A stretch of 64,000 nt of DNA from Ectothiorhodospiraceae bacterium BW-2 (GTDB lineage Bacteria; Pseudomonadota; Gammaproteobacteria; Thiohalomonadales; Thiohalomonadaceae), in contig CP032507.1 of the NCBI GenBank assembly GCA_008375315.1, positions 2,417,001 through 2,481,000 on the forward strand, read 5' to 3'. The notes under the pieces are model-generated. The model was not told the DNA's origin and ran no database searches. It worked only from the letters and a program-made list of their open reading frames with translations. Below, piece after piece: positions 1 to 9,013 of the stretch. Position numbers and translations under genes: made by a program. Each line of letters starts with the position of its first letter. Within the stretch, counting starts at the first letter, position 1.

Positions 1-1
1 C

Positions 2-469
2 CCCCCTAAACCGGTATTTAGCTATGAGTCGCTGCCACTGCCAACCCCAGATCAGTTAGTGTTTAATGACGAGACGGTGGTCACCGCCCCAGAGCCGAGC
101 TATGAACCGGAGCCGAACAAGACACCAGAGCCCTCCAGTCCCCCAAGCCACGATCCTAAACCGACGGTTGCACAACCTGTGACCGAACCACCTGTTGAGA
201 CAGAGGTGCCTCCCGTCTCAGATAACGCTCTCGCTTGGGTGGTACAGATCGCCAGTGTTACCCGCCAACAGGGGGCGCTGGCGCTGCGTGATAAGGTGCG
301 TGAGCAGGGACATCGCTGCTTTGTGCTCACTACCGATATTAACGGCACCCGCTTCTTTCGGGTGCGGGTAGGGCCGTTTCTGGATAAGAGCGAGGCGCAG
401 CGGGCGGAGCGGCAGCTACAGCAGCAGCTAAAACTAAAGGGGCAGATATTGCGCCATGCGTCGCAGTAG
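2..469 (+). CDS. dedD: DedD-like SPOR-domain cell-division protein (5' partial)
   Basis: The reading frame is open from base 2, so the gene begins upstream of the window; the GTG at 59 is only an internal codon. The visible part is a Pro/Glu-rich linker followed by a C-terminal SPOR domain, from about WVVQIASV through FFRVRVGPF to the end. SPOR domains bind denuded septal peptidoglycan, and DedD is an inner-membrane division protein with its SPOR domain in the periplasm. The order dedD-cvpA-purF downstream is the classic gammaproteobacterial arrangement and supports the name. The N-terminal membrane anchor lies outside the window. Confidence 0.85.
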   Translation, partial: PPKPVFSYESLPLPTPDQLVFNDETVVTAPEPSYEPEPNKTPEPSSPPSHDPKPTVAQPVTEPPVETEVPPVSDNALAWVVQIASVTRQQGALALRDKVREQGHRCFVLTTDINGTRFFRVRVGPFLDKSEAQRAERQLQQQLKLKGQILRHASQ

Positions 470-481
470 CTTGCGATAGGC

Positions 482-504
482 ATAGATAGATAGATAGTAG
501 ATAG
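482..504. repeat. Short (ATAG)n tetranucleotide repeat
   Basis: Four perfect ATAG units (482-497) followed by an imperfect continuation lie in the dedD-cvpA spacer, about 30 bases before the cvpA start. Such runs can change length by slippage, but this one is short and outside any coding frame, so an effect is speculative. Confidence 0.7.
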
Positions 505-532
505 ACAGCGTTCAAGTGAGAGAGTAGCCACA

Positions 533-1099
533 ATGGAGAGTATGCAACAGACAGTAGCCGATATCGGCTTTAATTGGGCCGACTATGCGATTTTGGTCAT
601 CATTGCCCTATCAGTGATCATCAGCGTGATTCGGGGGTTTGCTAAAGAGGCACTCTCTTTAGCCGGCTGGATTATCTCATTTTGGGTAGCGGTGCAGTTC
701 TCCCCCGAACTACAGCCGCTGCTAGCGGACTATATCGATACCCCCTCGCTACAGCTACTGATCTCGTTTGTGGTGCTGCTAATTATGGGACTGTTTGTGA
801 CCGGATTTATTAACTTTCTGGTCGGACAGGTAATTCAAAAAACCGGTTTAAGTGGCACTGATCGTATGGTTGGGGTACTGTTCGGGGGGGTGCGCGGAGT
901 AGTGATTGTCGCAGCTTTAGTCTTAATGGCTAGCATGACACCGATACCGAGCGATCCTTGGTGGCAAGCGTCGCAGCTACTGCCCCACTTTGAGCAGTTA
1001 GCAGCCGAGCTGCAAAGCTATCTGCCGGAGGATATTCCGGCTCGATTTGGTGACAGTGAACTGTTTCAGCAGGTGGTGCCCGCAGAGGGCGGCCCTTAA
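533..1099 (+). CDS. cvpA: CvpA family membrane protein
   Basis: A 188-residue inner-membrane protein with about four hydrophobic segments, starting near residues 17-35. It carries the CvpA features: an N-terminal WADYAILVIIALS helix, a GFAKEALSLAGWIISFWVA stretch, and a third segment with VGQVIQKTGLSGTDR. CvpA is needed for colicin V production in E. coli and is linked to envelope homeostasis; its biochemical role is not settled. It sits 18 bases before purF, as in many gammaproteobacteria, and is probably cotranscribed with it. A second in-frame ATG three codons in (542) is an alternative start. Confidence 0.9.
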   Translation: MESMQQTVADIGFNWADYAILVIIALSVIISVIRGFAKEALSLAGWIISFWVAVQFSPELQPLLADYIDTPSLQLLISFVVLLIMGLFVTGFINFLVGQVIQKTGLSGTDRMVGVLFGGVRGVVIVAALVLMASMTPIPSDPWWQASQLLPHFEQLAAELQSYLPEDIPARFGDSELFQQVVPAEGGP

Positions 1100-1117
1100 C
1101 TCTGAGGAGAGAGGTCG

Positions 1118-2665
1118 ATGTGTGGAATTATAGGAATAGTGGCCAATAGCTCGGTCAATCAGGCGCTGTATGATGGTTTGACCGTACTACAGCACCGAGG
1201 TCAGGATGCGGCGGGGATGATGACCTGTGATGGCGATCGAATCTATCTGCGCAAGGATAACGGTCTGGTTAGGGATGTCTTCCATACCCGGCACATGATC
1301 GGGTTACGAGGCAATATGGGGATTGGCCATGTGCGCTATCCGACGGCGGGTAGCGCCTCCTCAGCAGAGGCGCAGCCCTTCTATGTCAACTCCCCCTACG
1401 GTATCGCCCTAGCCCATAATGGTAATTTAACCAATGCGGCGATGTTAAAGGCGGATCTGTTTCGGGAGGAGTTGCGCCATATTAATACCAACTCCGATTC
1501 AGAGATTCTGCTCAATGTCTTTGCCTACGAGCTACAGCAGCAGGGAAAAATCGTCTGCACTGCCGCAGATATTTTTGCGGCTATCGAGCGGGTGCACCAG
1601 CGCTGTGAGGGGGGGTATGCCGCTGTAGCGCTCATTATCGGTTACGGTGTGGTTGCCTTTCGTGATCCCTTCGGCATTCGGCCACTGATGATCGGTCGGC
1701 GCAGCCATGGCAAACGAAGTGAGTATATGGTCGCCTCGGAGAGTGTGTCGATTGATGTACTCGGATTCGAGCGCTATCGCGATGTCGAACCGGGGGAGGC
1801 GGTCTATATCGATAGTAAAGGCCAGCTCCATAGCCACCAGTGTGCCAAATCACCCCGTTATGCCCCCTGTCTGTTTGAGTATGTCTATTTTGCCCGCCCC
1901 GACTCAATTATTGACGGGATTTCGGTCTATAAAGCGCGACTACGAATGGGCACTAAGCTGGCGAAAAAGATTGAACGGACCTTCCCTGATCACGATATCG
2001 ATGTCGTCATTCCGATCCCCGATACCAGTCGAACCTCGGCGCTGCAGCTAGCTAATAAGTTAGGGGTTACTTTTCGGGAGGGGTTTATTAAAAACCGCTA
2101 TATTGGCCGTACCTTCATTATGCCAGGACAGAAGCAGCGCAAAAAATCGGTACGGCAGAAACTGAATGCCATCGAACTAGAGTTTCATGGCAAAAATGTA
2201 CTGCTAGTCGATGACTCCATTGTGCGGGGGACGACCTCAAAACAGATTATTCAGATGGCACGCGAGGCGGGAGCGAACAAGGTCTATTTCGCCTCCGCCT
2301 CGCCGCCGGTACGCTATCCGAATGTTTACGGTATCGATATGCCGGCTGCGAGTGAGCTAGTCGGTCATGGTCGCGATGAGGCGCAGATCGCCGCTAAAAT
2401 TGGTGCCGACAGGCTCTTTTACCAAGATTTAAAAGATTTAGTTAAAGCGGTCTGCCATAAAAAAATCCCACATATTCAAGAGTTCGAGGATTCGGTCTTT
2501 AGCGGCCACTATATCACCGAGGGGATTACCAAAGACTACTTAACTCGACTAGAGCAGCAGCGCAGCGACAAGGCCAAACATAGTAGCATCGGGGGGGAGG
2601 AGTTAACCGATGTGGATCACAATGCTAATACCGATCTAGCCGCTGCGACCGAAGTACAGCTTTAA
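1118..2665 (+). CDS. purF: Amidophosphoribosyltransferase
   Basis: PurF catalyses the first committed step of purine synthesis, making phosphoribosylamine from PRPP and glutamine in the cytoplasm. The protein starts MCGIIGIV; Cys2 becomes the N-terminal glutaminase nucleophile after Met removal. The glutaminase half carries [10 protein letters not shown] and GHVRYPTAG. The phosphoribosyltransferase half has the PRPP-binding motif [13 protein letters not shown] near residues 363-375. At 515 residues it is close to the usual length of about 505. An AGGAGAG ribosome-binding site precedes the ATG. Its stop codon overlaps by 4 bases, tail to tail, with the minus-strand DUF1015 gene. Confidence 0.97.
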   Translation: MCGIIGIVANSSVNQALYDGLTVLQHRGQDAAGMMTCDGDRIYLRKDNGLVRDVFHTRHMIGLRGNMGIGHVRYPTAGSASSAEAQPFYVNSPYGIALAHNGNLTNAAMLKADLFREELRHINTNSDSEILLNVFAYELQQQGKIVCTAADIFAAIERVHQRCEGGYAAVALIIGYGVVAFRDPFGIRPLMIGRRSHGKRSEYMVASESVSIDVLGFERYRDVEPGEAVYIDSKGQLHSHQCAKSPRYAPCLFEYVYFARPDSIIDGISVYKARLRMGTKLAKKIERTFPDHDIDVVIPIPDTSRTSALQLANKLGVTFREGFIKNRYIGRTFIMPGQKQRKKSVRQKLNAIELEFHGKNVLLVDDSIVRGTTSKQIIQMAREAGANKVYFASASPPVRYPNVYGIDMPAASELVGHGRDEAQIAAKIGADRLFYQDLKDLVKAVCHKKIPHIQEFEDSVFSGHYITEGITKDYLTRLEQQRSDKAKHSSIGGEELTDVDHNANTDLAAATEVQL

Positions 2666-3903
2666 CGCAACGAGTGCGATACCAATCCATCAGCGAGTTT
2701 TGGCTCAAACCAGGTCGATTTAGGTGGCATGACCTCATTGGCATCGGCTACGTCCATTAGCTGCGCTAGTGAGGTCGGATAGAGCGAGAAGGCAACTGCC
2801 ATCTCGCCGCTGTTAACCCTCTTCTCTAACTCGCCTAGACCACGAATACCACCGACAAAGTCGATGCGCTTATCGCGTCTCGGATCACTAATACCGAGCA
2901 GTGGCTCAATCAGTTCGCTAGCTAGCAGGCTGACATCGAGCGCCTTGACCGGATTATCTGCTGGGATCTTCTCCGCTTTAATCGTCAAAGCGTACCACTG
3001 CCCCGAAAGATACATCCCAAACTCTCCCCGCTGCTGCGGCTTGATAGCAGTGCGGCTTGGGGTGATCTCGAAGCTAGCACTCACGCGCTTGAGCAGGGTG
3101 TCGCTATCGAGGCCGTTTAGATCGACCACGACTCGATTATAGTCGAGAATTAACATCTGGTTATCGGGAAAGAGAACCGATAGAAAGTAGTTGTAGGGTT
3201 CATCACCGGTATGGTTAGGATTAGCCGCCTTACGAGCCGCGCAGACGCGGGAGGCGGCGGCAGAGCGGTGGTGACCATCGGCGATATAGATAGCCTCCAT
3301 GCTATTAAAAGTCGTCGTGATAGTCTCAATCGCACTGCTGTCGGTGATCGGCCAGAGACGGTGAATGATACCATCATCCGCCGTCACCTCGACTTCGGCT
3401 GGTGCGGTCACTATCGCGTTAACTAGCGCATCAATGTCGGGGTGGTGGCGATAGGTGAGAAAGACTGGGCCGGTCTGGGCGTCAAGGGCGTCAATCTGTC
3501 GCACGCGGTCATCCTCTTTATCGGGGCGGGTGAATTCGTGTTTACGAATACGGTTGGTCTCGTAATCGGCCACTGAGGCGGCGGCGACTAGACCTATCTG
3601 CGTATGTTCGCCCATCGTAAGCTGATAGAGATAGTAGCTCGGCTGCTCATCTTGTCGCAAAACGCCCTGTTGTAGCAAGTGGCGGTAGTTCTCTGCCCCT
3701 TTTGCATAGACCTCATCGGCATAGGGGTGGGTGCCTTCGGGTAGATCGATCTCCGGTTTGGAGATATGGAGAAAGCTCCAGGGACGATTAGCGGCTCGTT
3801 GCCGTGCCTCGCTGCTATTTAGCACATCGTAGGGGGGGGCAATAACATCAGCGGCATGGCCGGGGGCAGGACGAATCGCGCGAAACGGGCGTAGAAGGGA
3901 CAT
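2662..3903 (-). CDS. DUF1015 family protein
   Basis: A 413-residue cytoplasmic protein matching the DUF1015 family from its N-terminal signature ([10 protein letters not shown], then VIAPPYDV) and the central [10 protein letters not shown] motif near residue 210. The family is widespread and has no firmly assigned activity, although the HHRS motif suggests a catalytic or metal-binding site. It lies convergent with purF. An AAGGAG ribosome-binding site precedes the ATG. Apart from tail overlap with purF it shows no operon partner; ycgL lies just upstream on the same strand. Confidence 0.88.
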   Translation of the reverse strand: MSLLRPFRAIRPAPGHAADVIAPPYDVLNSSEARQRAANRPWSFLHISKPEIDLPEGTHPYADEVYAKGAENYRHLLQQGVLRQDEQPSYYLYQLTMGEHTQIGLVAAASVADYETNRIRKHEFTRPDKEDDRVRQIDALDAQTGPVFLTYRHHPDIDALVNAIVTAPAEVEVTADDGIIHRLWPITDSSAIETITTTFNSMEAIYIADGHHRSAAASRVCAARKAANPNHTGDEPYNYFLSVLFPDNQMLILDYNRVVVDLNGLDSDTLLKRVSASFEITPSRTAIKPQQRGEFGMYLSGQWYALTIKAEKIPADNPVKALDVSLLASELIEPLLGISDPRRDKRIDFVGGIRGLGELEKRVNSGEMAVAFSLYPTSLAQLMDVADANEVMPPKSTWFEPKLADGLVSHSLR

Positions 3904-3966
3904 AGCTTCTCCTTAGTAAGTTAAGAGGGGTTAATGAAGAGAGTGGGGGGGGAGTGCAGGCTTTGG

Positions 3967-4260
3967 CTAAGTTGCTGTTAATTGCTCCTCAAGCGGAATC
4001 TCTGGGGGTAGTTGAATATGGAACCCCCTCTTGGCCAGATTTTGCAGCACCTCGGCCACGCTGCTGCGGGCGAGGCGGCTCTGTGGCGTTAGTTGCAGCG
4101 TCATGGCGTATTCTGGGGGGCCGAAGTAGCGCCATACCGTCTCTGGTAGTGCGGTAAAGTCATCTTTTTGCGCTAAAAAGAGGTAGAGTTCGCCCCTTTT
4201 GCGCGAGCGGTAGATAAAACAGGGGGTTATAACGGTTGATTTATTTAGCATACATGGCAT
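3967..4260 (-). CDS. ycgL: YcgL domain-containing protein
   Basis: A small protein (97 residues) of the gammaproteobacterial YcgL family. Recognisable features are CFIYRSRKRGELYLFL, the KDDF motif, the GPPEYAMTLQL segment and RGFHIQLPPE near the C-terminus. YcgL proteins are small cytoplasmic alpha/beta proteins; a role linked to RNase D has been proposed for E. coli, but the function is not certain. The start is ambiguous: Met1 gives MPCM, and Met4 (codon 4249-4251) gives a start closer to family length. It is transcribed towards the DUF1015 gene and diverges from soxB. Confidence 0.85.
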   Translation of the reverse strand: MPCMLNKSTVITPCFIYRSRKRGELYLFLAQKDDFTALPETVWRYFGPPEYAMTLQLTPQSRLARSSVAEVLQNLAKRGFHIQLPPEIPLEEQLTAT

Positions 4261-4355
4261 ATTAGCTGGCTTTTAACTTTAGCAATTATACCATTATAGA
4301 GGCGCGAGGCTGTAGCCCCCTGCGTCAATTTACCAAAGAGAGGAGAAACCCGTTT

Positions 4356-6155
4356 ATGTCTTTAAGTCGTCGTCAATTTGTGCAGCTACTCGGTTTTGCC
4401 GGTATGGCAGGCTCTCTGCCTGGCTGTTTTGGAGATGCGTTTGCTAAGAGTCATGCCTCCGTGCCGGAGGACTACTATGAGATCCCCAAGTTTGGCAATG
4501 TATCGCTGCTGCATATTACCGATACTCACGCGCAGCTAAAACCTATCTATTTTCGTGAACCGAATGTCAATTTAGGGCTAGGCGATGCGTTTGGTAAAGC
4601 GCCCCATCTGGTGGGGGAGGCGTTGTTAAAGCACTTCAATTTAGGCGCACCTATCGACTCTCACGGCTATACCTATCTCGATTTTATCAATCAGAGCGAG
4701 CTGTTTGGTAAGGTGGGCGGCTTTGCTCATCTAGCGACTTTAGTGAAACGGATTCGCGCTGCCCGTGGTGAGGGTAACTCGCTGCTGCTCGATGGGGGCG
4801 ATACTTGGCAGGGGTCGGCCACAGCACTCTGGACCCGAGGCAAAGATATGGTGCAGGCGTGTAACTTACTGGGGGTCGATATTATGACCGGTCACTGGGA
4901 GTTTACCTATCTAGATTATGAGGTGCTGGACAACATTGCCGATTTTAAGGGCGAGTTTGTGGCGCAAAATATTCGGCTCACCGATGAGGCGCTCTTTGAC
5001 TACGAATATGATAGCTTTGATGGGTTTAATGAGGATAGCGGCCACGCCTTTAAGCCCTATACGATTCGTAATGTTGGGGGGGCGAAGGTCGCGGTGATAG
5101 GTCAGGCGTTCCCTTATACACCGATTGCCAACCCATCCCGCTTTATGCCCTACTGGAGCTTCGGTATTCGTGATCTGGAGATGCAGGAGATGGTTGATCA
5201 GATACGGGAGAGTGATAAACCCGATCTGGTCGTGGTACTCTCTCACAACGGTATGGATGTGGATCTGAAAATGGCGTCGGTGGTGAGTGGTATTGATGTC
5301 ATTTTAGGCGGCCATACCCACGACGGGATGCCGGCGCCTTCGGTGATCCAAAATAGCGGCGGCAAGACGCTGGTGACTAATGCCGGCTCTAATGGTAAAT
5401 ATCTGGGGGTACTTGATCTCGATGTGCGCGGCGGCAAGCTGCGTGACTATCGTTATCGGCTACTGCCGATCTTCTCTAATCTGCTGCCGGCTGATGCCGA
5501 GATGGATCGGCTGATTAACCGTATTCGTGCCCCCTATGAGGATAAGCTAGGTGAGAGGCTGGCGGTTGCCGGCGATCTGCTCTACCGTCGTGGTAACTTT
5601 AACGGTACCTTTGATCAGATTATTTGTGATGCTCAGCGGGTAGTTGGGGAGGCTCAAATCTCGCTCTCCCCCGGCTTTCGCTGGGGCACCACGGTGCTAC
5701 CGGGGCAGGCTATTACTATGGAGCATATCTATGATCAGACCGGTACCACCTATCCTGAGACCTATGTGCGCGATATGAGTGGTGAGGAGATTAAGCTGAT
5801 CCTAGAAGATGTACTCGATAACCTATTTAACGAGGATCCCTTTCGCCAACAAGGGGGTGACATGGTGCGGGTCGGTGGGCTCGATTATAGCTGTCACCCA
5901 GCCGCTAGGTTCGGTAAACGGATTACCGCGATGCAGTTAGATGATGGCACTAAAATTGAAGCGACTAAAAAGTATCGTGTGGCAGGCTGGGCGACTGTGG
6001 GAGCGAAGTCAGAGGGGCCGCCGATTTGGGAGGTGGTGGCCGACTATCTGCGTGATGTGAAGGTGGCTGAGGTGAAGAAGTTTAATACGCCGGTATTAAC
6101 TGGGGTGAAGGGGAATCCTGGTATTGCCGATTATGATGGTCAGATAGTGTCATAA
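4356..6155 (+). CDS. soxB: Thiosulfohydrolase SoxB
   Basis: SoxB releases sulfate by hydrolysing the sulfone group bound to the SoxYZ carrier in the periplasm, during thiosulfate or sulfide oxidation. The 599-residue protein has a twin-arginine signal (SRRQFVQLLGF, residues 4-14) and the dinuclear-manganese fold of the 5'-nucleotidase superfamily: DTHAQ (56-60), DGGDTWQGS (146-154), the SoxB-type GHWEF (179-183) and GGHTHDGMP (about 318-326). The signal region also contains LPGC (Cys24), so a Tat-exported lipoprotein is possible. No other sox gene lies in the window, so soxXA and soxYZ must be elsewhere. AGAGAGGAG serves as ribosome-binding site. Confidence 0.95.
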   Translation: MSLSRRQFVQLLGFAGMAGSLPGCFGDAFAKSHASVPEDYYEIPKFGNVSLLHITDTHAQLKPIYFREPNVNLGLGDAFGKAPHLVGEALLKHFNLGAPIDSHGYTYLDFINQSELFGKVGGFAHLATLVKRIRAARGEGNSLLLDGGDTWQGSATALWTRGKDMVQACNLLGVDIMTGHWEFTYLDYEVLDNIADFKGEFVAQNIRLTDEALFDYEYDSFDGFNEDSGHAFKPYTIRNVGGAKVAVIGQAFPYTPIANPSRFMPYWSFGIRDLEMQEMVDQIRESDKPDLVVVLSHNGMDVDLKMASVVSGIDVILGGHTHDGMPAPSVIQNSGGKTLVTNAGSNGKYLGVLDLDVRGGKLRDYRYRLLPIFSNLLPADAEMDRLINRIRAPYEDKLGERLAVAGDLLYRRGNFNGTFDQIICDAQRVVGEAQISLSPGFRWGTTVLPGQAITMEHIYDQTGTTYPETYVRDMSGEEIKLILEDVLDNLFNEDPFRQQGGDMVRVGGLDYSCHPAARFGKRITAMQLDDGTKIEATKKYRVAGWATVGAKSEGPPIWEVVADYLRDVKVAEVKKFNTPVLTGVKGNPGIADYDGQIVS

Positions 6156-6193
6156 ATTTTAGCTCTGTTCATTGATGCCCCCCTCCAAAATAC

Positions 6194-6304
6194 TTAGGCG
6201 TAGAGTTCGCCATTGATTAGTTGGTAACGCTGTTCGCTGTGGTGCTCTTTAGCTAGGTACTCTTCGGTACTTAGTTTGGTCTGTTTGAGTTGTGGGTGTG
6301 CCAT
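6194..6304 (-). pseudogene. Truncated Uma2-family (DUF820) endonuclease, N-terminal relic
   Basis: The frame from the ATG at 6302-6304 reads MAHPQLKQTKLSTEEYLA and ends at INGELYA followed by a stop. This matches only the extreme N-terminus (about 36 residues) of Uma2 proteins, PD-(D/E)XK nuclease-fold proteins of about 180-200 residues. All catalytic residues would lie in the missing part, so this is a remnant. The open frame extends upstream through the palindrome at 6318-6342, but that part does not look like Uma2. It lies between soxB and the lipoprotein gene, whose 3' end it nearly touches. Confidence 0.6.
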
Positions 6305-6317
6305 GATTGTTGAGGTG

Positions 6318-6342
6318 GGTTCCCACGGCGAGCGTGGGAACC
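6318..6342. repeat. Perfect palindrome (10-bp stem, 5-base loop)
   Basis: GGTTCCCACG is followed after five bases by its exact complement CGTGGGAACC. Palindromes of this GTTCCCACG...CGTGGGAAC type are dispersed in some sulfur-oxidising gammaproteobacteria and cyanobacteria; that recollection is general and unverified here. It sits immediately before the Uma2 relic, suggesting a dispersed repeat accompanying gene decay. Confidence 0.75.
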
Positions 6343-6365
6343 TGACGCAGTCAATCAGAAATTGT

Positions 6366-7475
6366 CTAAAAGGATGTTGTTGTTCCGAGAGCAGATACCT
6401 GCTTAGTTTGGAAATCAACTGTGATCGCACCAGCGGGACAGGCGCTGACAGCACTATAAGAGTTAACTGTTAGGGTGCCTCCGGTAGAACCTGATTGAGC
6501 CATGGCACTCTCTACTTCAGATTGAAGATTGATATTACAGGCAGCAGGGTCGATATTGGTATAGCAGACCTTATAAGGGAAGGTCATTGGCATGGGTGAA
6601 GTTATCTGCATGGTTAAATCCGCTAGACAGGTACCACTTCCCACGGCGGCATCCATAGCCTCATTGACCTCTTGCTGCTGCTCTGCGGTGTATCCTGGGA
6701 CATGAGCTGTGATCGTTTGTCCGTTGACTGTCATTGTCACTTTGCCATCACTTAATTTAATGTCAGTCGGTGGGATAGCGTCCATGATGGCATCAAAGTT
6801 GTCACCAACGGTAAATTGGCTCATGAAAAAATCAACATTTTCAAACGAAGCTGTCGGCAGACCTGCGGTTTTTAGCTGAGTTTTTAACTCGGTGATGGCT
6901 GATTCGATACCAGCTGCCTTAATAGGTTGGGAGGATTTCCAGTCATCCCACACCGCTTTTAGATCATCGCTATTAGCTGCCATCTTTAAGGCGGTATCGG
7001 TCAGGGTAGTTACATTGACCGGTACATTTTCATCACTGCTGTCGCTCCATGAGTAGAGTGTTAACTCTTCACGACCGTCACAGTCGGAGGCTTTAATCAT
7101 GTAGGGGGGCGTTCTAGTGATAGTCAGATCGCTATAGACACCGTTACTGTCGGTTGTGGTTGTCTTGGTCTCACCGCCACCGTTTTTGGCGATAACCTCC
7201 CCATTAGCACAAGCGGCACCGGTGGCAACGGTACCAGAGAGCTTGACTGAGAGTGTTTCGTCGCTGTTATTCGTGGTATCAGTGGCGGTTGCTGTGCTGG
7301 TGGCGGTTGCTGTGCTGGTGGCGGTTGCTGTGCTGGTGGCAGTTGCTGTGTTGGCCGCTTCGGGTGTCGAGCCAGAGTTGTTGTCGTCGTCATCACTACT
7401 ACAACCACTTAGTACTAGTAGCATCGCCGCACTGGTTAAGGTTAGCAGGGAGGGGAGTGTCAGTTCAGTTCTCAT
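6366..7475 (-). CDS. Putative lipoprotein with Thr/Ala repeat linker
   Basis: A 369-residue protein with a lipoprotein signal (LTSAAMLLVLSGCSSDDDD, lipobox LSGC near Cys25), so it is probably lipid-anchored with an exposed body. A low-complexity linker of (TATATS)n at about residues 40-65 is encoded by an 18-bp tandem repeat. The body has an Ig-like or carboxypeptidase-regulatory-like segment (SVKLSGTVATGAACANGEV, about 75-95) followed by an unrecognised helical region and a C-terminal beta-rich part with conserved Cys pairs. I cannot assign a function. Gene neighbours (soxB, the Uma2 relic) give no clue. Confidence 0.65.
   Translation of the reverse strand: MRTELTLPSLLTLTSAAMLLVLSGCSSDDDDNNSGSTPEAANTATATSTATATSTATATSTATATDTTNNSDETLSVKLSGTVATGAACANGEVIAKNGGGETKTTTTDSNGVYSDLTITRTPPYMIKASDCDGREELTLYSWSDSSDENVPVNVTTLTDTALKMAANSDDLKAVWDDWKSSQPIKAAGIESAITELKTQLKTAGLPTASFENVDFFMSQFTVGDNFDAIMDAIPPTDIKLSDGKVTMTVNGQTITAHVPGYTAEQQQEVNEAMDAAVGSGTCLADLTMQITSPMPMTFPYKVCYTNIDPAACNINLQSEVESAMAQSGSTGGTLTVNSYSAVSACPAGAITVDFQTKQVSALGTTTSF
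7282..7353. repeat. 18-bp tandem repeat, four units, inside lipoprotein gene
   Basis: Four consecutive 18-base units (7282-7299, 7300-7317, 7318-7335, 7336-7353); the first three are identical and the last has two substitutions. They encode a Thr/Ala/Ser linker directly after the lipoprotein N-terminus. The unit length is a multiple of three, so copy-number change would lengthen or shorten the linker without breaking the frame. Confidence 0.9.
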
Positions 7476-7787
7476 AGAGCATCCTTTGAATGTAAGTTTA
7501 AGTTTGAGAGCTAGAGATTGGCTAGCGCCAGAGAACGGATCATGGCGAATGTTACCGGTTGTGTCAATTTAGGTGGCGGTAGAAATGCCAGTTAAAAAAA
7601 TAGATCTAAAAAAAACAATAAGTTATAACCAAGAGTAAAGGATAGTCTCCGGAGGTTATGTCAAAATGTGCTAGTGGGCTCGGGGCGAGGGGACGATGGG
7701 CTAGCGGGTGTGGCTAGGGCGGCGGTAATTTGCTGGAAATTTAACTCCGTTCGCGCTACCTTAACGCCCCTTTAATCTTTTGTCGGA
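7476..7787. other. 312-base divergent intergenic region
   Basis: The region separates the minus-strand lipoprotein gene from the plus-strand membrane-protein gene. It contains an A-rich tract around 7593-7625 and a GC-rich stretch around 7675-7735. I see no convincing small gene, tRNA or terminator. Promoters for both divergent genes should lie here, but no clear -35/-10 pair stands out. Confidence 0.5.
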
Positions 7788-8312
7788 GTGATTTTTATGC
7801 AGGTCGATGTCTCTGAGTTATCGTGCAAACGGGCTAAAATGCCACACGAAATTTTTCTTATCAATTTGATTACTAACCATATTTTGCTTTTTGTCGGCCT
7901 GCTGGGAATGGCAAAAACTGTTCCGGCTGTGATGGCGGTCACGCCGGTTATCTCGCTGCTGGTGATTAGCTATCTATTGCTGCGCAATCGGCAGATTCAG
8001 GGGAGTGAGCGTGACTGGTTCGTCCGCTGCCACTGGCAGTTAGGGGTGCGGCGCAGCCTCTTTTTTGTGGCGATGCTGCTGTTGATGACCGTGGTGGTAG
8101 CGGCCATCGTCAGCTCTGTTGGCTGGGATTTTAACGCTCTGCGGCCGGGACACTTTGCGCTGTTGGGGCTTGGGGTGTTGCCGACGATGTTGTCGGTGCT
8201 GGTGCTGATCGTGATGGAGTCGGATGCGATTCATCAGGCTAAGCAGGGTAAGCTACCTAAGTGGCTATGGGAGAGAAATCCCGATAGCGCGATTGTGGTG
8301 TTGGCGGAGTAG
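7788..8312 (+). CDS. Multi-pass membrane protein of unknown function
   Basis: A 174-residue protein with about four hydrophobic segments (approx. residues 22-40, 47-65, 88-110 and 120-143) and short charged loops. The last segment is followed by a charged tail ending near RNPDSAIVVLAE. The start could be the ATG at 7788 or the in-frame ATG at 7797. I recognise no family. It is followed after three bases by a second unknown gene (8316-8993), so the two probably form an operon and may act together in the inner membrane. Confidence 0.6.
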   Translation: MIFMQVDVSELSCKRAKMPHEIFLINLITNHILLFVGLLGMAKTVPAVMAVTPVISLLVISYLLLRNRQIQGSERDWFVRCHWQLGVRRSLFFVAMLLLMTVVVAAIVSSVGWDFNALRPGHFALLGLGVLPTMLSVLVLIVMESDAIHQAKQGKLPKWLWERNPDSAIVVLAE

Positions 8313-8315
8313 GCG

Positions 8316-8993
8316 ATGAGATTTTGGGAACGGCATACCTTTTTGACGGTGTTGGGTGTGACTCTGCTCTTGGTGGCGGTCGCGATGTTGGTGCCGCCGG
8401 AGCATATTGTCGAGGAGCGCTATCTACCGTGGCAGATCGAGCCGGTGGGGGAGTCGATTGAGGTCTTCGGATTAACCTTAGGGGAAACAACCTTGGCGGA
8501 GACTGAGCAGCGCTTTTTGGAGTCGGCAGAGGTGACGCTGTTTGTTCGTGACGGTAGGCATGTGGTGGAGGCCTATTTTGATAGCGTCACTTTGGCGCAA
8601 ATTCGAGCTAAAGTGGTGGTCTCGTTAGCCTTTTCGGCGACAGAGTTAGAGCAGATCTATCAGCGCGGTGCCCGTATCGCTAAGATGGGGGATGGCGGCC
8701 ATAAGGTGACCCTCTCTGGGGCCGATGTCGAGCTAAGTTATCGCACGCCTATCGACTCGATTACCTATATGCCAAGAGCAACACTCTCGCCGGAGCTGGT
8801 GGTGCGGCGCTTTGGTGAACCGATTGAGCAGATTGAGGAGCCTGGCGTGGGTCAGCATTGGCTCTATCCCGATAGGGGACTCGATCTATTGTTAACTGAG
8901 AGGGGGAGTGCGGTGTTGCAGTATGTGGCACCGAGCCATTTTGAGCGCCTTATCGCGCCCCTAAGAGCACTCTCCGCACCGAGCGGAGAGTAG
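8316..8993 (+). CDS. Membrane-anchored protein of unknown function
   Basis: A 225-residue protein with one N-terminal membrane segment (FLTVLGVTLLLVAVAMLV, about residues 9-26) and a soluble, probably periplasmic domain. The domain contains FGLTLGETTLAETEQRF (about 51-67) and RFGEPIEQ (about 168-175), reminiscent of small periplasmic SmpA/OmlA-like folds, but this resemblance is weak. It is three bases downstream of the multi-pass membrane gene, pointing to cotranscription. A perfect hairpin overlaps its 3' end. Confidence 0.6.
   Translation: MRFWERHTFLTVLGVTLLLVAVAMLVPPEHIVEERYLPWQIEPVGESIEVFGLTLGETTLAETEQRFLESAEVTLFVRDGRHVVEAYFDSVTLAQIRAKVVVSLAFSATELEQIYQRGARIAKMGDGGHKVTLSGADVELSYRTPIDSITYMPRATLSPELVVRRFGEPIEQIEEPGVGQHWLYPDRGLDLLLTERGSAVLQYVAPSHFERLIAPLRALSAPSGE
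8969..8991. terminator. Perfect hairpin at 3' end of gene 8316-8993 (terminator-like)
   Basis: ACTCTCCGC and GCGGAGAGT form a 9-bp perfect stem around a 5-base loop, reaching into the stop codon. No T tract follows on either strand, so it is a weak intrinsic terminator candidate or an mRNA-stabilising hairpin between two convergent genes. Confidence 0.4.
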
Positions 8994-9013
8994 GGGGGCA
9001 AAGGGGAAGGGGG

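Noticed and set aside
7156-7572. Plus-strand AVAVLVAV frame opposite the lipoprotein gene
   Set aside because: Hydrophobic repeat created by the complement of the 18-bp array; the lipoprotein on the other strand has a proper signal and lipobox.
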